Assembly: GCF_004366075.1 (NCBI RefSeq) | Contig: NZ_SODU01000003.1 | Location: 744,001 to 808,000 of the forward strand | DNA: 64,000 nt | DNA from: Kribbella pratensis | GTDB lineage: Bacteria; Actinomycetota; Actinomycetes; Propionibacteriales; Kribbellaceae | Reading direction: 5' to 3' | Part shown: positions 33,995-42,819 of the stretch, piece after piece | How positions within the stretch are numbered: the first letter of the stretch is position 1 | Layout: every line of letters begins with the position of its first letter | Notes under the pieces: generated by a model | The model's input: the letters and a program-made list of their open reading frames with translations, nothing else | What the model was told of the DNA's origin: nothing | The model's database searches: none | Made by a program: the position numbers and the translations under genes

Positions 33995-34354
33995 GTGTAT
34001 GACGGTGTGTTGATTCTGGAGAGTTTGAAGGTCGGGACCGAGCTGGATGGTGTGCCGCTGACTGTGACGAAGGTCAGTCGGCAGGCGGTCAGTGGTACGT
34101 CGGTCGGGCAGCCGGCGGTGTGGTCGTTGCTGGAGTTCGAGGTCGAGCGTGGGGAGGACTTGGCCGAGGTGCTGGCCGGCGTGCTCGACAGTCCGGGGTG
34201 GTACGCCGACTTTCATGACGAGCACGAGATCTTCGTGATCTTCCCGGGACGCGTGTTCCGGTACCGGCGGGGTGACGACGCGGCGCGCGAGGAGGCGAAG
34301 GAGTTCGGGCGCGGCCTGGCGATCCCGGAGGCGCAGCTGGACTGGACGCGATGA
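33995..34354 (+). CDS. conserved hypothetical protein
   Basis: A protein of 119 residues beginning VYDGVLILESLKVGTELDGVPL; GTG at 33995 is chosen because the sequence looks structured from there, and the frame continues upstream to 33965. It has a beta-rich core with HDEHEIFVIFPGRVFRYRR and an acidic central section. I recognise no domain. It is divergent from the VOC gene. Confidence 0.65.
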   Translation: MYDGVLILESLKVGTELDGVPLTVTKVSRQAVSGTSVGQPAVWSLLEFEVERGEDLAEVLAGVLDSPGWYADFHDEHEIFVIFPGRVFRYRRGDDAAREEAKEFGRGLAIPEAQLDWTR

Positions 34355-34366
34355 TTGGATGAGCAG

Positions 34367-35194
34367 ATGGTGACCGTTCTCCGCTACGCGGCCTTCACGT
34401 CCGATCCGGCCGGAGGCAATCCGGCCGGTGTGGTGCTCGACTCCCGCGGCCTCGACGACGCCACGATGCAGGCGATCGCGGCCGAGGTCGGGTACTCCGA
34501 GACCGCGTTCACCGACGAACCGGATGCGAGCGGCGCGCGCCCGGTGCGGTACTTCTCCCCCAAGGCGGAGGTCCCGTTCTGCGGACACGCCACGGTCGCG
34601 ACCGCCGTCGCCCTGGCTGAGCGCAACGGCCCTGGCGAGATCGTCTTCAGTACGGCGGCCGGCATCGTCCCGGTCACGGTCGACGACGACCTGCGCGCAA
34701 CGCTCACCAGCGTCGAGCCGTCCACAGAGGATGCCGGCAACCTGACCGACGTACTCGACATCCTCAGCTGGTCACCCGACGACCTCGACCCCGCGTTGCC
34801 GCCGAGGATCGCGTACGCCGGGGCACGGCATCTCGTCCTGAGTACGGCGACCCGGCAACGACTCGCCGCGCTCGACTACGACTTCGACCGCCTCCTCGCG
34901 TACATGCTCGAGCGCGACCTCACCACACTGCAACTCGTCTGGCGGGAATCACCGACCGTCTTTCACGTGCGCGACCCGTTCCCCGTCGGTGGTGTCGTCG
35001 AGGACCCGGCAACGGGTGCCGCAGCGGCCGCGTTCGGCGCCTATCTGCGGGAAATCGGCGAAGCGCAACCCACGATCACCCTGCACCAAGGCGACGATCT
35101 CGGACGGCCCAGCCTCATCACGGTCGAGCTCAGCCCGGACGACAACCGCGTGCGGGTGAGCGGTAACGCCGTACCGATCACGGCACCCGCGTGA
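34367..35194 (+). CDS. PhzF-family isomerase/epimerase
   Basis: A protein of 275 residues with the PhzF start YAAFTSDPAGGNPAGVVLD, the active-site SETAF, VRYFSPKAEVPFCGHATVATA and the late EDPATGAAAAAFGAYL, all in order. The catalytic Glu is in GYSETAF. Homologs isomerise trans-2,3-dihydro-3-hydroxyanthranilate or unknown metabolites. ATG at 34367 precedes the conserved start. The C-terminus overlaps the convergent ligase gene by 17 nt. Confidence 0.92.
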   Translation: MVTVLRYAAFTSDPAGGNPAGVVLDSRGLDDATMQAIAAEVGYSETAFTDEPDASGARPVRYFSPKAEVPFCGHATVATAVALAERNGPGEIVFSTAAGIVPVTVDDDLRATLTSVEPSTEDAGNLTDVLDILSWSPDDLDPALPPRIAYAGARHLVLSTATRQRLAALDYDFDRLLAYMLERDLTTLQLVWRESPTVFHVRDPFPVGGVVEDPATGAAAAAFGAYLREIGEAQPTITLHQGDDLGRPSLITVELSPDDNRVRVSGNAVPITAPA

Positions 35195-36227
35195 GCCACT
35201 CCTCGGTGCCGAACTTCGCCGCGACCCGCTCCTCGGCCAGCGCGACGGTTTCCGGCGAGATCGTGCCGGTCGACAGGCCGTAGCGGTTCCGGAACGTGCC
35301 GGCCATCCGCTCGATCACGTCCGCGCGGTCGAGACCGGTTTGGCTGCGCAACGGGTCGACGCGCTTGTTCGCGCTCTTGGTGCCCTTGTCGGACAGCTTC
35401 TCCCGGCCGATCCGCAGTACCTCGACCATCTTGCCGGCGTCCATGTCGTAGGCCATCGTCACATGATGGAGGACGGCGCCGCCCGCGAACCGCTTCTGCG
35501 CGGCGCCCGCGATCTTTCCGGCCGGCGACGTGATGTCGTTGATCGGCTGGTACGTCGCCGCGATGCCGAGATCGTTGAGCGCACCAATGACCCAGTCGTC
35601 GAGGAACGCGTACGACTCGACGAACGACAGGCCCGATACCAGTGATTCCGGGACGTACAGCGAGTACGTGATCGTGTTGCCCGGCTCGACGAACATCGCG
35701 CCGCCGCCGCTGATCCGCCGTACGACGGTGACGTCGTGACGGGCCGCGCCGTCCAGGTCGACCTCGTTCCGCAGCGACTGGAAGCTGCCGATGATGACCG
35801 CGTTGGACGCCCACTCCCAGACCCGCAGCGTCGGCGGGCGCTCCCCCGACCCGACCTGCTCGGTCAGCACCTCGTCGAGCGCCATCTGCAGCGCCGGATC
35901 CCGCGGTACGTCGTGCACGAACTGCCACTCGTGGTCACGCCAACCGGTCGCGCCGGTCAACGCACGCCGTACGGCGACAGCTACCGCCTCGGGCGAGAAC
36001 CCGAGCATCTCGACCCCGTCGCCGAGCGCACCTCGCACCCGCGCGGCGATCTGAGCCGCGGAAGTCGCCACTTGCAGACCTGCCAAGGCCCCGTTGATCC
36101 GTTCGAGGGCGTCGTCCGGCTCGAGGAAGAAGTCGCCGGAGATCTGCGCGTTGCGGACGTGCTCGTCGACCACGTCGAGGTCGGCCACGACGAGCTTTCC
36201 GCCCGGGACCTTGTACTCACCATGCAT
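35178..36227 (-). CDS. lplA: lipoate-protein ligase A with the accessory domain at the N-terminus
   Basis: A protein of about 349 residues that attaches lipoate to carrier domains. Residues 1-90 (MHGEYKVPGGKLVVADLDVV and FFLEPDDALERINGALAGL) match the small accessory/C-terminal domain of LplA, here placed first. Then comes the catalytic domain: VWEWASNAVIIGSFQ, VVRRISGGGAMFVEPGNTITYSLYV, NDITSPAGKIAGAAQKRF (the GKIAG lysine) and VLHHVTMAYDMD. ATG at 36227 or 36236. Convergent with PhzF. Confidence 0.88.
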   Translation of the reverse strand: MHGEYKVPGGKLVVADLDVVDEHVRNAQISGDFFLEPDDALERINGALAGLQVATSAAQIAARVRGALGDGVEMLGFSPEAVAVAVRRALTGATGWRDHEWQFVHDVPRDPALQMALDEVLTEQVGSGERPPTLRVWEWASNAVIIGSFQSLRNEVDLDGAARHDVTVVRRISGGGAMFVEPGNTITYSLYVPESLVSGLSFVESYAFLDDWVIGALNDLGIAATYQPINDITSPAGKIAGAAQKRFAGGAVLHHVTMAYDMDAGKMVEVLRIGREKLSDKGTKSANKRVDPLRSQTGLDRADVIERMAGTFRNRYGLSTGTISPETVALAEERVAAKFGTEEWLTRVP

Positions 36228-36282
36228 ATTCAGCATCAACTTGCTCTGGTCAACGGTTGTTCCCGGACGGATACTCCGGGCC

Positions 36283-36915
36283 ATGGCGCAGATGAGCATG
36301 AACAAGGCGATCCATGCCGCCGTTCGGCGGGACCTGGGTCGATTCCTGAGCGCATTGGAGCGGTTCCCGGACGGGGACCGCACGCGCGCGGCGCAGCTGG
36401 CCGCGGCCTGGCAGAACCTCGACAGCCAGCTCACCCGGCATCACGAGGGTGAGCACGAGATTGCGTGGCCGGCGTTGCAGAAACTCGGCGTGAGCCCGGA
36501 ACTCTTGGCACAACTGGATGCCGAGCACGACACGATGGCAGGCGCACTCGCTGCCTCGCGGACCGCGATGGGTGCGCTGCGGAACTCCGCGAGCGCGGAC
36601 GACGCGGCCACAGCACGCGCTGCGCTTCAGGAGCTGCAACGGGTCACCGTTGAGCACCTCGAACACGAGGAGGCGGAGATCGAGCCCGTCTACCAGGCCA
36701 ACGTCGGTTCGCCCGAGCTGAAGGCGATGGGCCGCGAGTTCGCCAAGGTCGGCCCGGTCCAGGGTGGCACGTTCTTCGCCTGGGCCCTCGACGGCGCCAC
36801 CCCCGCGGAGTCCGCGGCCATCACCGACAACATCCCCAAACCCGTCATCACGGTCGTCCTCGGCCTCTTCGGCCGCCGCTACCGCAGTTCGATAGCCCCC
36901 ACCTGGCGCAGCTGA
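36283..36915 (+). CDS. hemerythrin HHE-domain protein
   Basis: A protein of 210 residues with an N-terminal HHE four-helix domain whose metal ligands are visible: LTRHHEGEHEIAWPAL, LDAEHDTM and VEHLEHEEAEIEPVY. The C-terminal 70 residues (IPKPVITVVLGLFGRRYR) are less defined. Binds a di-iron site and oxygen, or acts in redox sensing. ATG at 36283. Its stop abuts that of the adenylate kinase gene. Confidence 0.87.
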   Translation: MAQMSMNKAIHAAVRRDLGRFLSALERFPDGDRTRAAQLAAAWQNLDSQLTRHHEGEHEIAWPALQKLGVSPELLAQLDAEHDTMAGALAASRTAMGALRNSASADDAATARAALQELQRVTVEHLEHEEAEIEPVYQANVGSPELKAMGREFAKVGPVQGGTFFAWALDGATPAESAAITDNIPKPVITVVLGLFGRRYRSSIAPTWRS

Positions 36916-37497
36916 TTACGCAGCCGGCTTGAGTTGTACGGCGACCTGCCAGACGCGGGTGCGGACGGTATCGATGTCGTCCGATGCGTCGACCTCGTGG
37001 TGGATGCCGCGGCCGGAGTAGAAGTGGATCAGCGGCGCGGTCTGCTCGTGGTAGACCTCGAAGCGGCGGCGGATGACTTCCTCGGTGTCGTCCGAGCGGT
37101 GCTCGATCTCGGCGCGCCGGAGCAGCCGGTCGACGAGGGTTTCGGCCTCGACCTGCAGGACCAGGGCTGCGTCCAGCGAACGGCCTTGCGCACCGAGGAT
37201 CTCGTCCAGGACGCGGGCCTGGTCGAGCGTGCGCGGGTACCCGTCCAGGACGAATCCCGGACGGGCCTCGGCGTCCGCGAGGCGGTCGCGGACCATCGCG
37301 TTGGTGACCTCGTCGGGCACGTACTCGCCCGCGTCGAGGTAACCCTGCGCCGTCTTGCCGAGCTCGGTGCCGTCCGCGATGTTGCGGCGGAACAGGTCAC
37401 CGGTGGAGATGACAGGCACACCGAGGTGAGCGGCCAGGTGGCCCGCATGCGTACCCTTACCGGCCCCAGGAGGGCCCATCAGCAAGACAGTGGTCAC
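36916..37497 (-). CDS. adk: adenylate kinase (short form)
   Basis: A protein of 193 residues, AMP + ATP to 2 ADP. P-loop GPPGAGKGT, AMP-binding STGDLFRRNIADGTELG, DGYPRTLDQARVLDEIL and the ATP-binding RAEIEHRSDDTEEVIRRRF. The LID insertion is very short, as in the mycobacterial enzyme. GTG at 37497 has AGGAG 7 nt upstream. It is not in the ribosomal secY-map neighbourhood where the housekeeping adk usually lies, so it may be a second copy. Confidence 0.9.
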   Translation of the reverse strand: MTTVLLMGPPGAGKGTHAGHLAAHLGVPVISTGDLFRRNIADGTELGKTAQGYLDAGEYVPDEVTNAMVRDRLADAEARPGFVLDGYPRTLDQARVLDEILGAQGRSLDAALVLQVEAETLVDRLLRRAEIEHRSDDTEEVIRRRFEVYHEQTAPLIHFYSGRGIHHEVDASDDIDTVRTRVWQVAVQLKPAA

Positions 37498-37619
37498 GGC
37501 ACACTCCTGACTCTCGGTAAGTCCCACAGAATATGGGAGCCTCCGCTCCGGCGGTACGGTGTACGTCACTCCGGATCGCCAGTTGCGTCACACTCGCTCG
37601 TTACTGTCCGGAATCGCCT

Positions 37620-37997
37620 TCAGAACTCCATTTCCGGGCGGAGCTCGATGATGTCGCCGGGGCCGGCGAACTTGGCGGCGAGCTCCTCGGCCCGGGCGCG
37701 GGTGGCGCAGTCCAGGACGAAGAAGCCGGCGAGCTGCTCCTTGGACTCGGCGTACGGCCCGTCGGTGCTGACCGGGCGCTTGCCTTCCCAGCGGTAGGTC
37801 CGCGCGGTTGATGGTGCGTCCAACGCCAGGCCGCTGACCAGCTCGCCGGACGCGGACAGCTCGGCCAGCAGCTCGTCGAACTCCTTGCCCATCGCGGCCC
37901 GCTCGTCCGCCGGGATCGCCCGGCCGACCTCGGTGAAGTCGATCGTCGGGTGACCCCACGGCTGCATGTTGGAGTGGATCAGGACCACGTACTTCAT
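37620..37997 (-). CDS. YCII-domain protein
   Basis: A protein of 125 residues: MKYVVLIHSNMQPWG start, TYRWEGKRPVSTDGPYAESKEQLAGFFVLDC, then a C-terminal IELRPEMEF. This is the DGPYAExKE type of YCII/DGPF proteins, commonly next to sigma factors, though none is here. ATG at 37997 has AGGAGG upstream. Divergent from an SDR gene. Confidence 0.9.
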   Translation of the reverse strand: MKYVVLIHSNMQPWGHPTIDFTEVGRAIPADERAAMGKEFDELLAELSASGELVSGLALDAPSTARTYRWEGKRPVSTDGPYAESKEQLAGFFVLDCATRARAEELAAKFAGPGDIIELRPEMEF

Positions 37998-38175
37998 TAC
38001 AGAACCTCCTGTGTCGTGCCGGTACGCCGTACTGCGCCCGTGCACCCCGGACGTCGGAGGCACCGACAGGCCCTCGACATTTTGCCTGGATGTATTCCAG
38101 ATCACATCGAGTCACACTCGCTCACCGGGCTCCGTCAGCGCTGCAGAACACACAGACGAGAACGGAGCAAAGCTC

Positions 38176-38931
38176 ATGAGCACGATCCTGGTGACAGGCG
38201 GTACGGGAACGATCGGCCGTCAGGTGGTGCCGCTGCTCCAGGCGGCCGGCAGCAAGGTACGCGTGCTGAGCCGGCACGCGGGTGATCGCGGCGACGGCGT
38301 CGAGTACCTGGCCGTCGATCTCCTGAACGGCGAGGGCCTGGACCGCGCCGTGGACGGTGTCGACGTGATCCTGCACCTGGCCGGCGGTCCGAAGGGTGAC
38401 GACCTCGGCACCCGCAACCTGGTCAAGGCGGCCGAGCAGGCGAAGGTCGGTCATCTGGTGCACATCTCGGTGACAGCGGTCGACCAGCTGCCGCTGACGT
38501 ACTTCAAGTCGAAGCTCGGCGCCGAGCAGGCCGTCCGCGAATCCTCGGTGCCGTCGACCGTACTGCGCGTCGCCCAGCTGCACGACTTCGCCTGGAACAC
38601 CGCGCGGGCCATGGCGAAACTGCCTGTGCTCCCGATGCCCGGCGGCATCCGCTTCCAGCCGGTCGACGGCCGGGACGTGGCCGAACGGCTCGCCGAGCTC
38701 GCGCTCGGTGAACCGCAGGGCCTCGTCCCCGACCTGGTCGGGCCCAAGGTTTACAGCCTGTCTGAGCTGGCTCGCGACTACCTACGGGCGACCGGCAAGC
38801 ACCGGTTGTCGCTGCCGATCCGTGTTCCCGGCAAGGCGGGCAAGGTGTACCGCGCGGGCGGCAACCTCACCCTCACCGGCGCCGACATCGGCACTCACAC
38901 CTGGGACGAGTTCGTCGCCGCGCAGGTGTAG
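38176..38931 (+). CDS. SDR/NmrA-like NAD(P)-binding protein
   Basis: A protein of 251 residues starting MSTILVTGGTGTIGRQVVPLL. It has LHLAGGP, then a HISVTAVDQLPLTYFKSKLGAEQAVR stretch where Y and K form YxxxK-like YFKSK. Typical of NmrA or ytfG-like oxidoreductases. ATG at 38176. It overlaps the convergent DUF3800 gene by 37 nt at the 3' end. Confidence 0.87.
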   Translation: MSTILVTGGTGTIGRQVVPLLQAAGSKVRVLSRHAGDRGDGVEYLAVDLLNGEGLDRAVDGVDVILHLAGGPKGDDLGTRNLVKAAEQAKVGHLVHISVTAVDQLPLTYFKSKLGAEQAVRESSVPSTVLRVAQLHDFAWNTARAMAKLPVLPMPGGIRFQPVDGRDVAERLAELALGEPQGLVPDLVGPKVYSLSELARDYLRATGKHRLSLPIRVPGKAGKVYRAGGNLTLTGADIGTHTWDEFVAAQV

Positions 38932-39776
38932 GGCTCCAACAGCTCCACGAGATCCGGCGTACGACGGCGCGCGATGCCGGCCAGGAAATCGGCCACCTGC
39001 ACTCGCGGGTCGTGCTTGGAGTCGACCTGCACGAACGACCGCAACGGCGCCGGCTCAACGCGGGAGGCGAGGAACGCGCCCAGGCGTGCCACGCGGCCCG
39101 GCGTCAAGGCGCTCTGCTCGTCGTGCACCACGGCGACCGAACGACCGCCGGCGCTCCAGTACAGCAGCGTCTCGGCGAGTGCCGGCACCAGCGGCTCCAG
39201 TGGCGGCGGGAGCTCCGGATCCTCGTCGATCAGCCGTTGCATCATCTCTTCGACGCGAGGCCGGGTCACCGCACGCAGCGCAGGCAAGTCGGCCGGCATC
39301 GTCGCGAAGAACCGGTCCACCGCCGCGTGATCCATCAACCGCACGCGCTTCGTCCGAGTCAGGTCCACGAACGCCGCCAGGAACCCGGTCCGGTGTCGCA
39401 GTGCCGCGGCCACCTCCGCGTGGTCCGTGCCGAGACTGGTCCCGGCACCGTACGACGGCTCCTCGGTGAACAGCTCGAACACCCGCGCGGCGACGTACGC
39501 GGTCTTGTCGATGGTGAGGACGTGCGCATGTCCACGCAGCGTGGTGAGCAACCACTCGAGCGCGGGCCGCTGCTCGGGCCGCAGGAGTTGGTTGGACTTG
39601 TACTCCGTCCGGCGGCGCAGACGGTCTCGCAGTACGTCGATCACGTCGGCGGCCGCCGGTACGGCGAGATCGACACTGGCATGGGTGATGACGGGTGAGG
39701 TGGGGTCGAGCAGGTTGGTTCCGGAGAACCCCGACTCGTCACACGCGACCTCGACCCACGATGACTGAGAAGTCAT
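38895..39776 (-). CDS. DUF3800 domain protein
   Basis: A protein of about 293 residues with the DUF3800 ends: VEVACDESGFSGTN near the start (Asp and Glu) and DSKHDPRVQVADFLAGIARR near the end, the RNase H-like acidic residues. The middle is helical and strain-specific in this family. DUF3800 proteins are found in phage-defence and mobile loci. ATG at 39776 is chosen; the frame continues to 39860. It overlaps the convergent SDR gene by 37 nt. Confidence 0.87.
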   Translation of the reverse strand: MTSQSSWVEVACDESGFSGTNLLDPTSPVITHASVDLAVPAAADVIDVLRDRLRRRTEYKSNQLLRPEQRPALEWLLTTLRGHAHVLTIDKTAYVAARVFELFTEEPSYGAGTSLGTDHAEVAAALRHRTGFLAAFVDLTRTKRVRLMDHAAVDRFFATMPADLPALRAVTRPRVEEMMQRLIDEDPELPPPLEPLVPALAETLLYWSAGGRSVAVVHDEQSALTPGRVARLGAFLASRVEPAPLRSFVQVDSKHDPRVQVADFLAGIARRRTPDLVELLEPYTCAATNSSQV

Positions 39777-39981
39777 GGGAAGGCTGGCTCCAAGACTGAA
39801 GGACTGCACGCTGCGGGGCCCGTCCTCCGGACGGGCTTGATCGGACGCGCCAGGAGTCATCGGGGCGCGGTAACGATCAGTAAGCGGCAGCAGCCTGAGC
39901 AGACATGCGACCCATCATGGTCCGGCTGCACGCCGGACACCAGCGAATTCCTACGGCTCGCGGGCGAGGGCGACCAGAAGG

Positions 39982-40275
39982 CTAGAAATCCACGGCGGCG
40001 GGGTGCATGACTGCGCGGATCTCGACCGAGCGGCCGGCGGCTTGCGCGTCCGGTAGCAGGCGCGCGAGCTCGACGGCGCGGTCGCGGTTCTCCACGTCGA
40101 TCACGTAGTACCCGTCGATCTTGGTCGGCTCGCGGTCGGGCAGCCGGACGGACAGTTGGGCGTCCGCGAGCAGCTCGCCGCCGACCAGCTCGCCGGCGTC
40201 GTGGGCGACTCGCTCGAACTCGTCGCGCTGCAGGCGTGGCTCACCATCACCCTGCAGGATCAGTAGAAACTTCAT
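39982..40275 (-). CDS. YCII-domain protein
   Basis: A protein of 97 residues beginning MKFLLILQGDGEPRLQ, with DGYYVIDVENRDRAVELARLLP and ending RSVEIRAVMHP. It is a second YCII-like protein in this region, of a different subtype. ATG at 40275 has GAGAGGAGAG upstream. The gap 39777-39981 holds nothing I recognise. Confidence 0.82.
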   Translation of the reverse strand: MKFLLILQGDGEPRLQRDEFERVAHDAGELVGGELLADAQLSVRLPDREPTKIDGYYVIDVENRDRAVELARLLPDAQAAGRSVEIRAVMHPAAVDF

Positions 40276-40358
40276 CGGCGCTCTCCTCTCACAGGTACGA
40301 CGGAGTCGAACGCGCAGTCTTGACATGATGTGCGGATGTTCGCGCCGGGACGACCAGC

Positions 40359-41120
40359 TCAGCCGGCAGCCGCCCACGCCCGCGCCGTGAGCTTGATGGA
40401 CCCGTCGGCCCCGATCGGCAGCCGCGCCCGTACGGCGTCCCGCAGCGCCTCCTGATCCGCCGGATCCAGGCTGCGCAGGTACGCCGGCGCCACGCCCTGC
40501 CCGCCCAGGAACGGTCCCCAGTAGTCGTCGAACGACGCGAACTCCGTCGGTACGACGATCTCGCGCGTCCGCACCTCACCGAACCCGGCCTCACGGAACA
40601 GCCCCTCGAGGCCTTCCGGCGTACAGAACGGGAACCGGCGCCCTTCGTCGTGGTCCCGGTCCTGCGGGCGTACGTCGGCCATCGCGTCGAAGAAGTACCG
40701 CATCAGCTGCATGCCGCCGGCGTAGTCCCAGACGTAGACCGCGACCGTCGTACCGATCTCGCGCATCCGGCGGAGCGCCTCGACCCGCTCAGGGATGAAG
40801 TTGAGCACCAGCCCGGCGACGACCACGTCGTACGGGCCGTCCGGAAGCTCGGCCGCGGACCGGACCTCGAACGCCGCCCGCGGATCGTTGACGGCCTCTC
40901 GCGCATAGCCGATGAAGCCCTCGGACGGGTCGACACCGAGCACGGATGCCGGATCCGCCGTACGAAGGATCGTGCTGGTCAGCGCGCCGGTACCGCAGCC
41001 GACGTCGAGCCAGCGCAGTCCGGCCGCCTGCTCCAGCCAGCCGACGAACTCCGGCGCGACGAGGCGGCTCCAGCGGCCCACGTACGACTCGTAGATCCCA
41101 CCACTCGACCACTCGCTCAT
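40359..41120 (-). CDS. class I SAM-dependent methyltransferase
   Basis: A protein of 253 residues with motif I LRWLDVGCGTGALTSTIL, motif II VLGVDPSEGFIGYAR and PYDVVVAGLVLNFIPERVEALRRM. ATG at 41120 overlaps the stop of the upstream SDR (ATGA), so the two are one unit. The longer open frame continues antisense-like through the SDR and was discarded. Methyl acceptor unknown. Confidence 0.9.
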   Translation of the reverse strand: MSEWSSGGIYESYVGRWSRLVAPEFVGWLEQAAGLRWLDVGCGTGALTSTILRTADPASVLGVDPSEGFIGYAREAVNDPRAAFEVRSAAELPDGPYDVVVAGLVLNFIPERVEALRRMREIGTTVAVYVWDYAGGMQLMRYFFDAMADVRPQDRDHDEGRRFPFCTPEGLEGLFREAGFGEVRTREIVVPTEFASFDDYWGPFLGGQGVAPAYLRSLDPADQEALRDAVRARLPIGADGSIKLTARAWAAAG

Positions 41121-42049
41121 TTGCGCAGGATAGACGGCAGCGAGACCCCCGTCAGTCCTTCTGAGACCGTCCACAGCCGGGCGCCGGCCTCGGCATCGAG
41201 CGCCGCCTTGGGCGGCTTGACCAACGCGGTGGGGCCGACGAGGCCGAAGCGTCCGGACGGGCCGTAGTACGCACCGTGCTCGGCAGCTGGGTCGGCCGCG
41301 GCGAACAACAGCGGCTCGGTGCCGGTCTCGACCTCCTGCGTAGGCAGCGGGAGCAAGCGGTACAGCAATCGCGTCGCCAGCGGCAGCTCGTCGCGACCGA
41401 GGGTCGGGCCGGTGGTCTGCAGATTGGTGTTCGTGAAGCCGGGATGGGCCGCGACGCTGACCAGTCCCCAGCCGTTCTCGGTCGACAGGCGTGCAAGCTG
41501 ATTGCTCAGCATCAGGTCGGCGAGCTTCGACTGCGAGTACGCCGCCGTCGACCGGTAGCGACGCTCCCACTGCAGGTCGTCGAAGTGGATCCGGCCGAAG
41601 TTCGCCGCACCGCTGGCCATCGTCGCGACCCGTGGCGCCGGGGCGGCCAGGATCAACGGCAGCAGGCGGACCGTGAGCGCGAACGGGCCGAGGTAGTTCG
41701 AGCCGAACTGCAACTCGAAGCCGTCCTTGGTGAGCATCCGGTCGGGCGGATTCATCACACCCGCGTTGTTCACGAGCAGGTCCAGATGCGGCTCGTCGGC
41801 GGTCAACTGCTCGGCGAACTCCCGGACCGAGGCCAGGTCGGCCAGGTCGATCCGCCGTACCTCGAGCTGGGCGCCCGGATGCGCGGCGAGGATCTCGGCC
41901 TTCGCCGCCTCGCCCTTGGCGGGCGTCCGGACCGCCAGCACGACCCGCGCACCCGCGGCCGCCAGCCGCTTGGCGGCCTCCTTGCCGGTCCCGCTGTTGG
42001 CGCCGGTGACGACGGCGAGCTTGCCGGTCTGGTCGGGGACTTCGTACAT
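41117..42049 (-). CDS. classical SDR oxidoreductase (retinol-dehydrogenase-like)
   Basis: A protein of 310 residues: VVTGANSGTGKEAAKRL cofactor site, LLVNNAGVM, catalytic Ser in ATMASGAANFG and AYSQSKLADLML for YxxxK. The C-terminus is typical of the retinol-dehydrogenase-like group. ATG at 42049 is preferred; ATG at 42058 is an alternative. It faces a TetR gene and shares the palindromes at 42062-42136. Confidence 0.92.
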   Translation of the reverse strand: MYEVPDQTGKLAVVTGANSGTGKEAAKRLAAAGARVVLAVRTPAKGEAAKAEILAAHPGAQLEVRRIDLADLASVREFAEQLTADEPHLDLLVNNAGVMNPPDRMLTKDGFELQFGSNYLGPFALTVRLLPLILAAPAPRVATMASGAANFGRIHFDDLQWERRYRSTAAYSQSKLADLMLSNQLARLSTENGWGLVSVAAHPGFTNTNLQTTGPTLGRDELPLATRLLYRLLPLPTQEVETGTEPLLFAAADPAAEHGAYYGPSGRFGLVGPTALVKPPKAALDAEAGARLWTVSEGLTGVSLPSILRK

Positions 42050-42061
42050 GCTCCACACTCC

Positions 42062-42136
42062 ATAAAAGACTGGTGGTCTGTTATGGCTTCAACGTTATCA
42101 GACCGACGGTCCGATAACAACAGACCGCTGGTCTGT
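42062..42136. promoter_or_regulatory. three TetR operators between divergent SDR and TetR genes
   Basis: Site 1 (42062-42084) has arms ATAA-x-AGAC and GTCT-x-TTAT. Site 2 (42094-42118) has GTTATC-x-GACC and GGTC-x-GATAAC. Site 3 (42120-42136) has perfect arms ACAGACC and GGTCTGT around GCT. All share a CAGACC-N3-GGTCTG-like core with centres 33 and 22 nt apart. TAGACT at 42136-42141 may be the -10 of the TetR gene. Confidence 0.8.
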
Positions 42137-42147
42137 AGACTGTGGGC

Positions 42148-42819
42148 ATGACTTTCCAGCGCGCGCGCAGACCGGAGCAGCGGGCCGAGCGGCGGCGGGC
42201 GATCCTCGCGACCGCGGCCGCGATGCTGGCCGAGATGCCGGTCGCGGACCTCAGCCTGAACGAGCTGAGTCGCCGCGTCGGTCTGGCGAAGTCGAACGTG
42301 CTGAACTACTTCGACTCCCGCGAGGCCGTCCTGCTCGAACTGTCGAGCAGCGAACTGTCGGCCTGGGTGCAGGATCTGGCGACCGTTCTGTCGGACCAGA
42401 CACCCGAGTCGACCGACGAGCGGGCCGACCGGCTCGTCACGACCATCGTCGGCACGCTGGCGAAGCGGCCGGTGCTCTGCGACCTCATCAGTACGCAGGC
42501 TGCCGTGCTGGAGCGGAACATCACGACCGAAACGGCACTCACGTTCAAACGCGCGGCAATGGTCGCGTTCGAACGGTTGATCGGGGTGGTCGTCGGCGTA
42601 CTACCGGAGCTCGGCCCGGAGGGAGCGGGTCGGTTCATCGCCGCCGCGAGCCTGCTCGCGGGCGCGATCTGGACCCACTCCCATCCGGTGCCGGCGATCC
42701 TGGCGGCCTACGAGACCGATCCGGCGCTGAGCGCGATCCGGATGGAGTTCGAGCCGGCCTTGACCGACGCCCTGCGAGCCTTGCTGTACGGCGCTTTACC
42801 CAGAGATCAGGGCAGATAG
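42148..42819 (+). CDS. TetR-family transcriptional regulator
   Basis: A protein of 223 residues. The N-terminal HTH covers AILATAAAMLAEMPVADLSLNELSRRVGLAKSNVLNYFDSREAV, with the atypical VLNYF recognition turn of a subgroup with TetR_C domain. ATG at 42148 lies 6-7 nt after TAGACT, consistent with a leaderless mRNA; GTG at 42142 is the alternative. Likely represses the divergent SDR-methyltransferase unit and itself. Confidence 0.9.
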   Translation: MTFQRARRPEQRAERRRAILATAAAMLAEMPVADLSLNELSRRVGLAKSNVLNYFDSREAVLLELSSSELSAWVQDLATVLSDQTPESTDERADRLVTTIVGTLAKRPVLCDLISTQAAVLERNITTETALTFKRAAMVAFERLIGVVVGVLPELGPEGAGRFIAAASLLAGAIWTHSHPVPAILAAYETDPALSAIRMEFEPALTDALRALLYGALPRDQGR

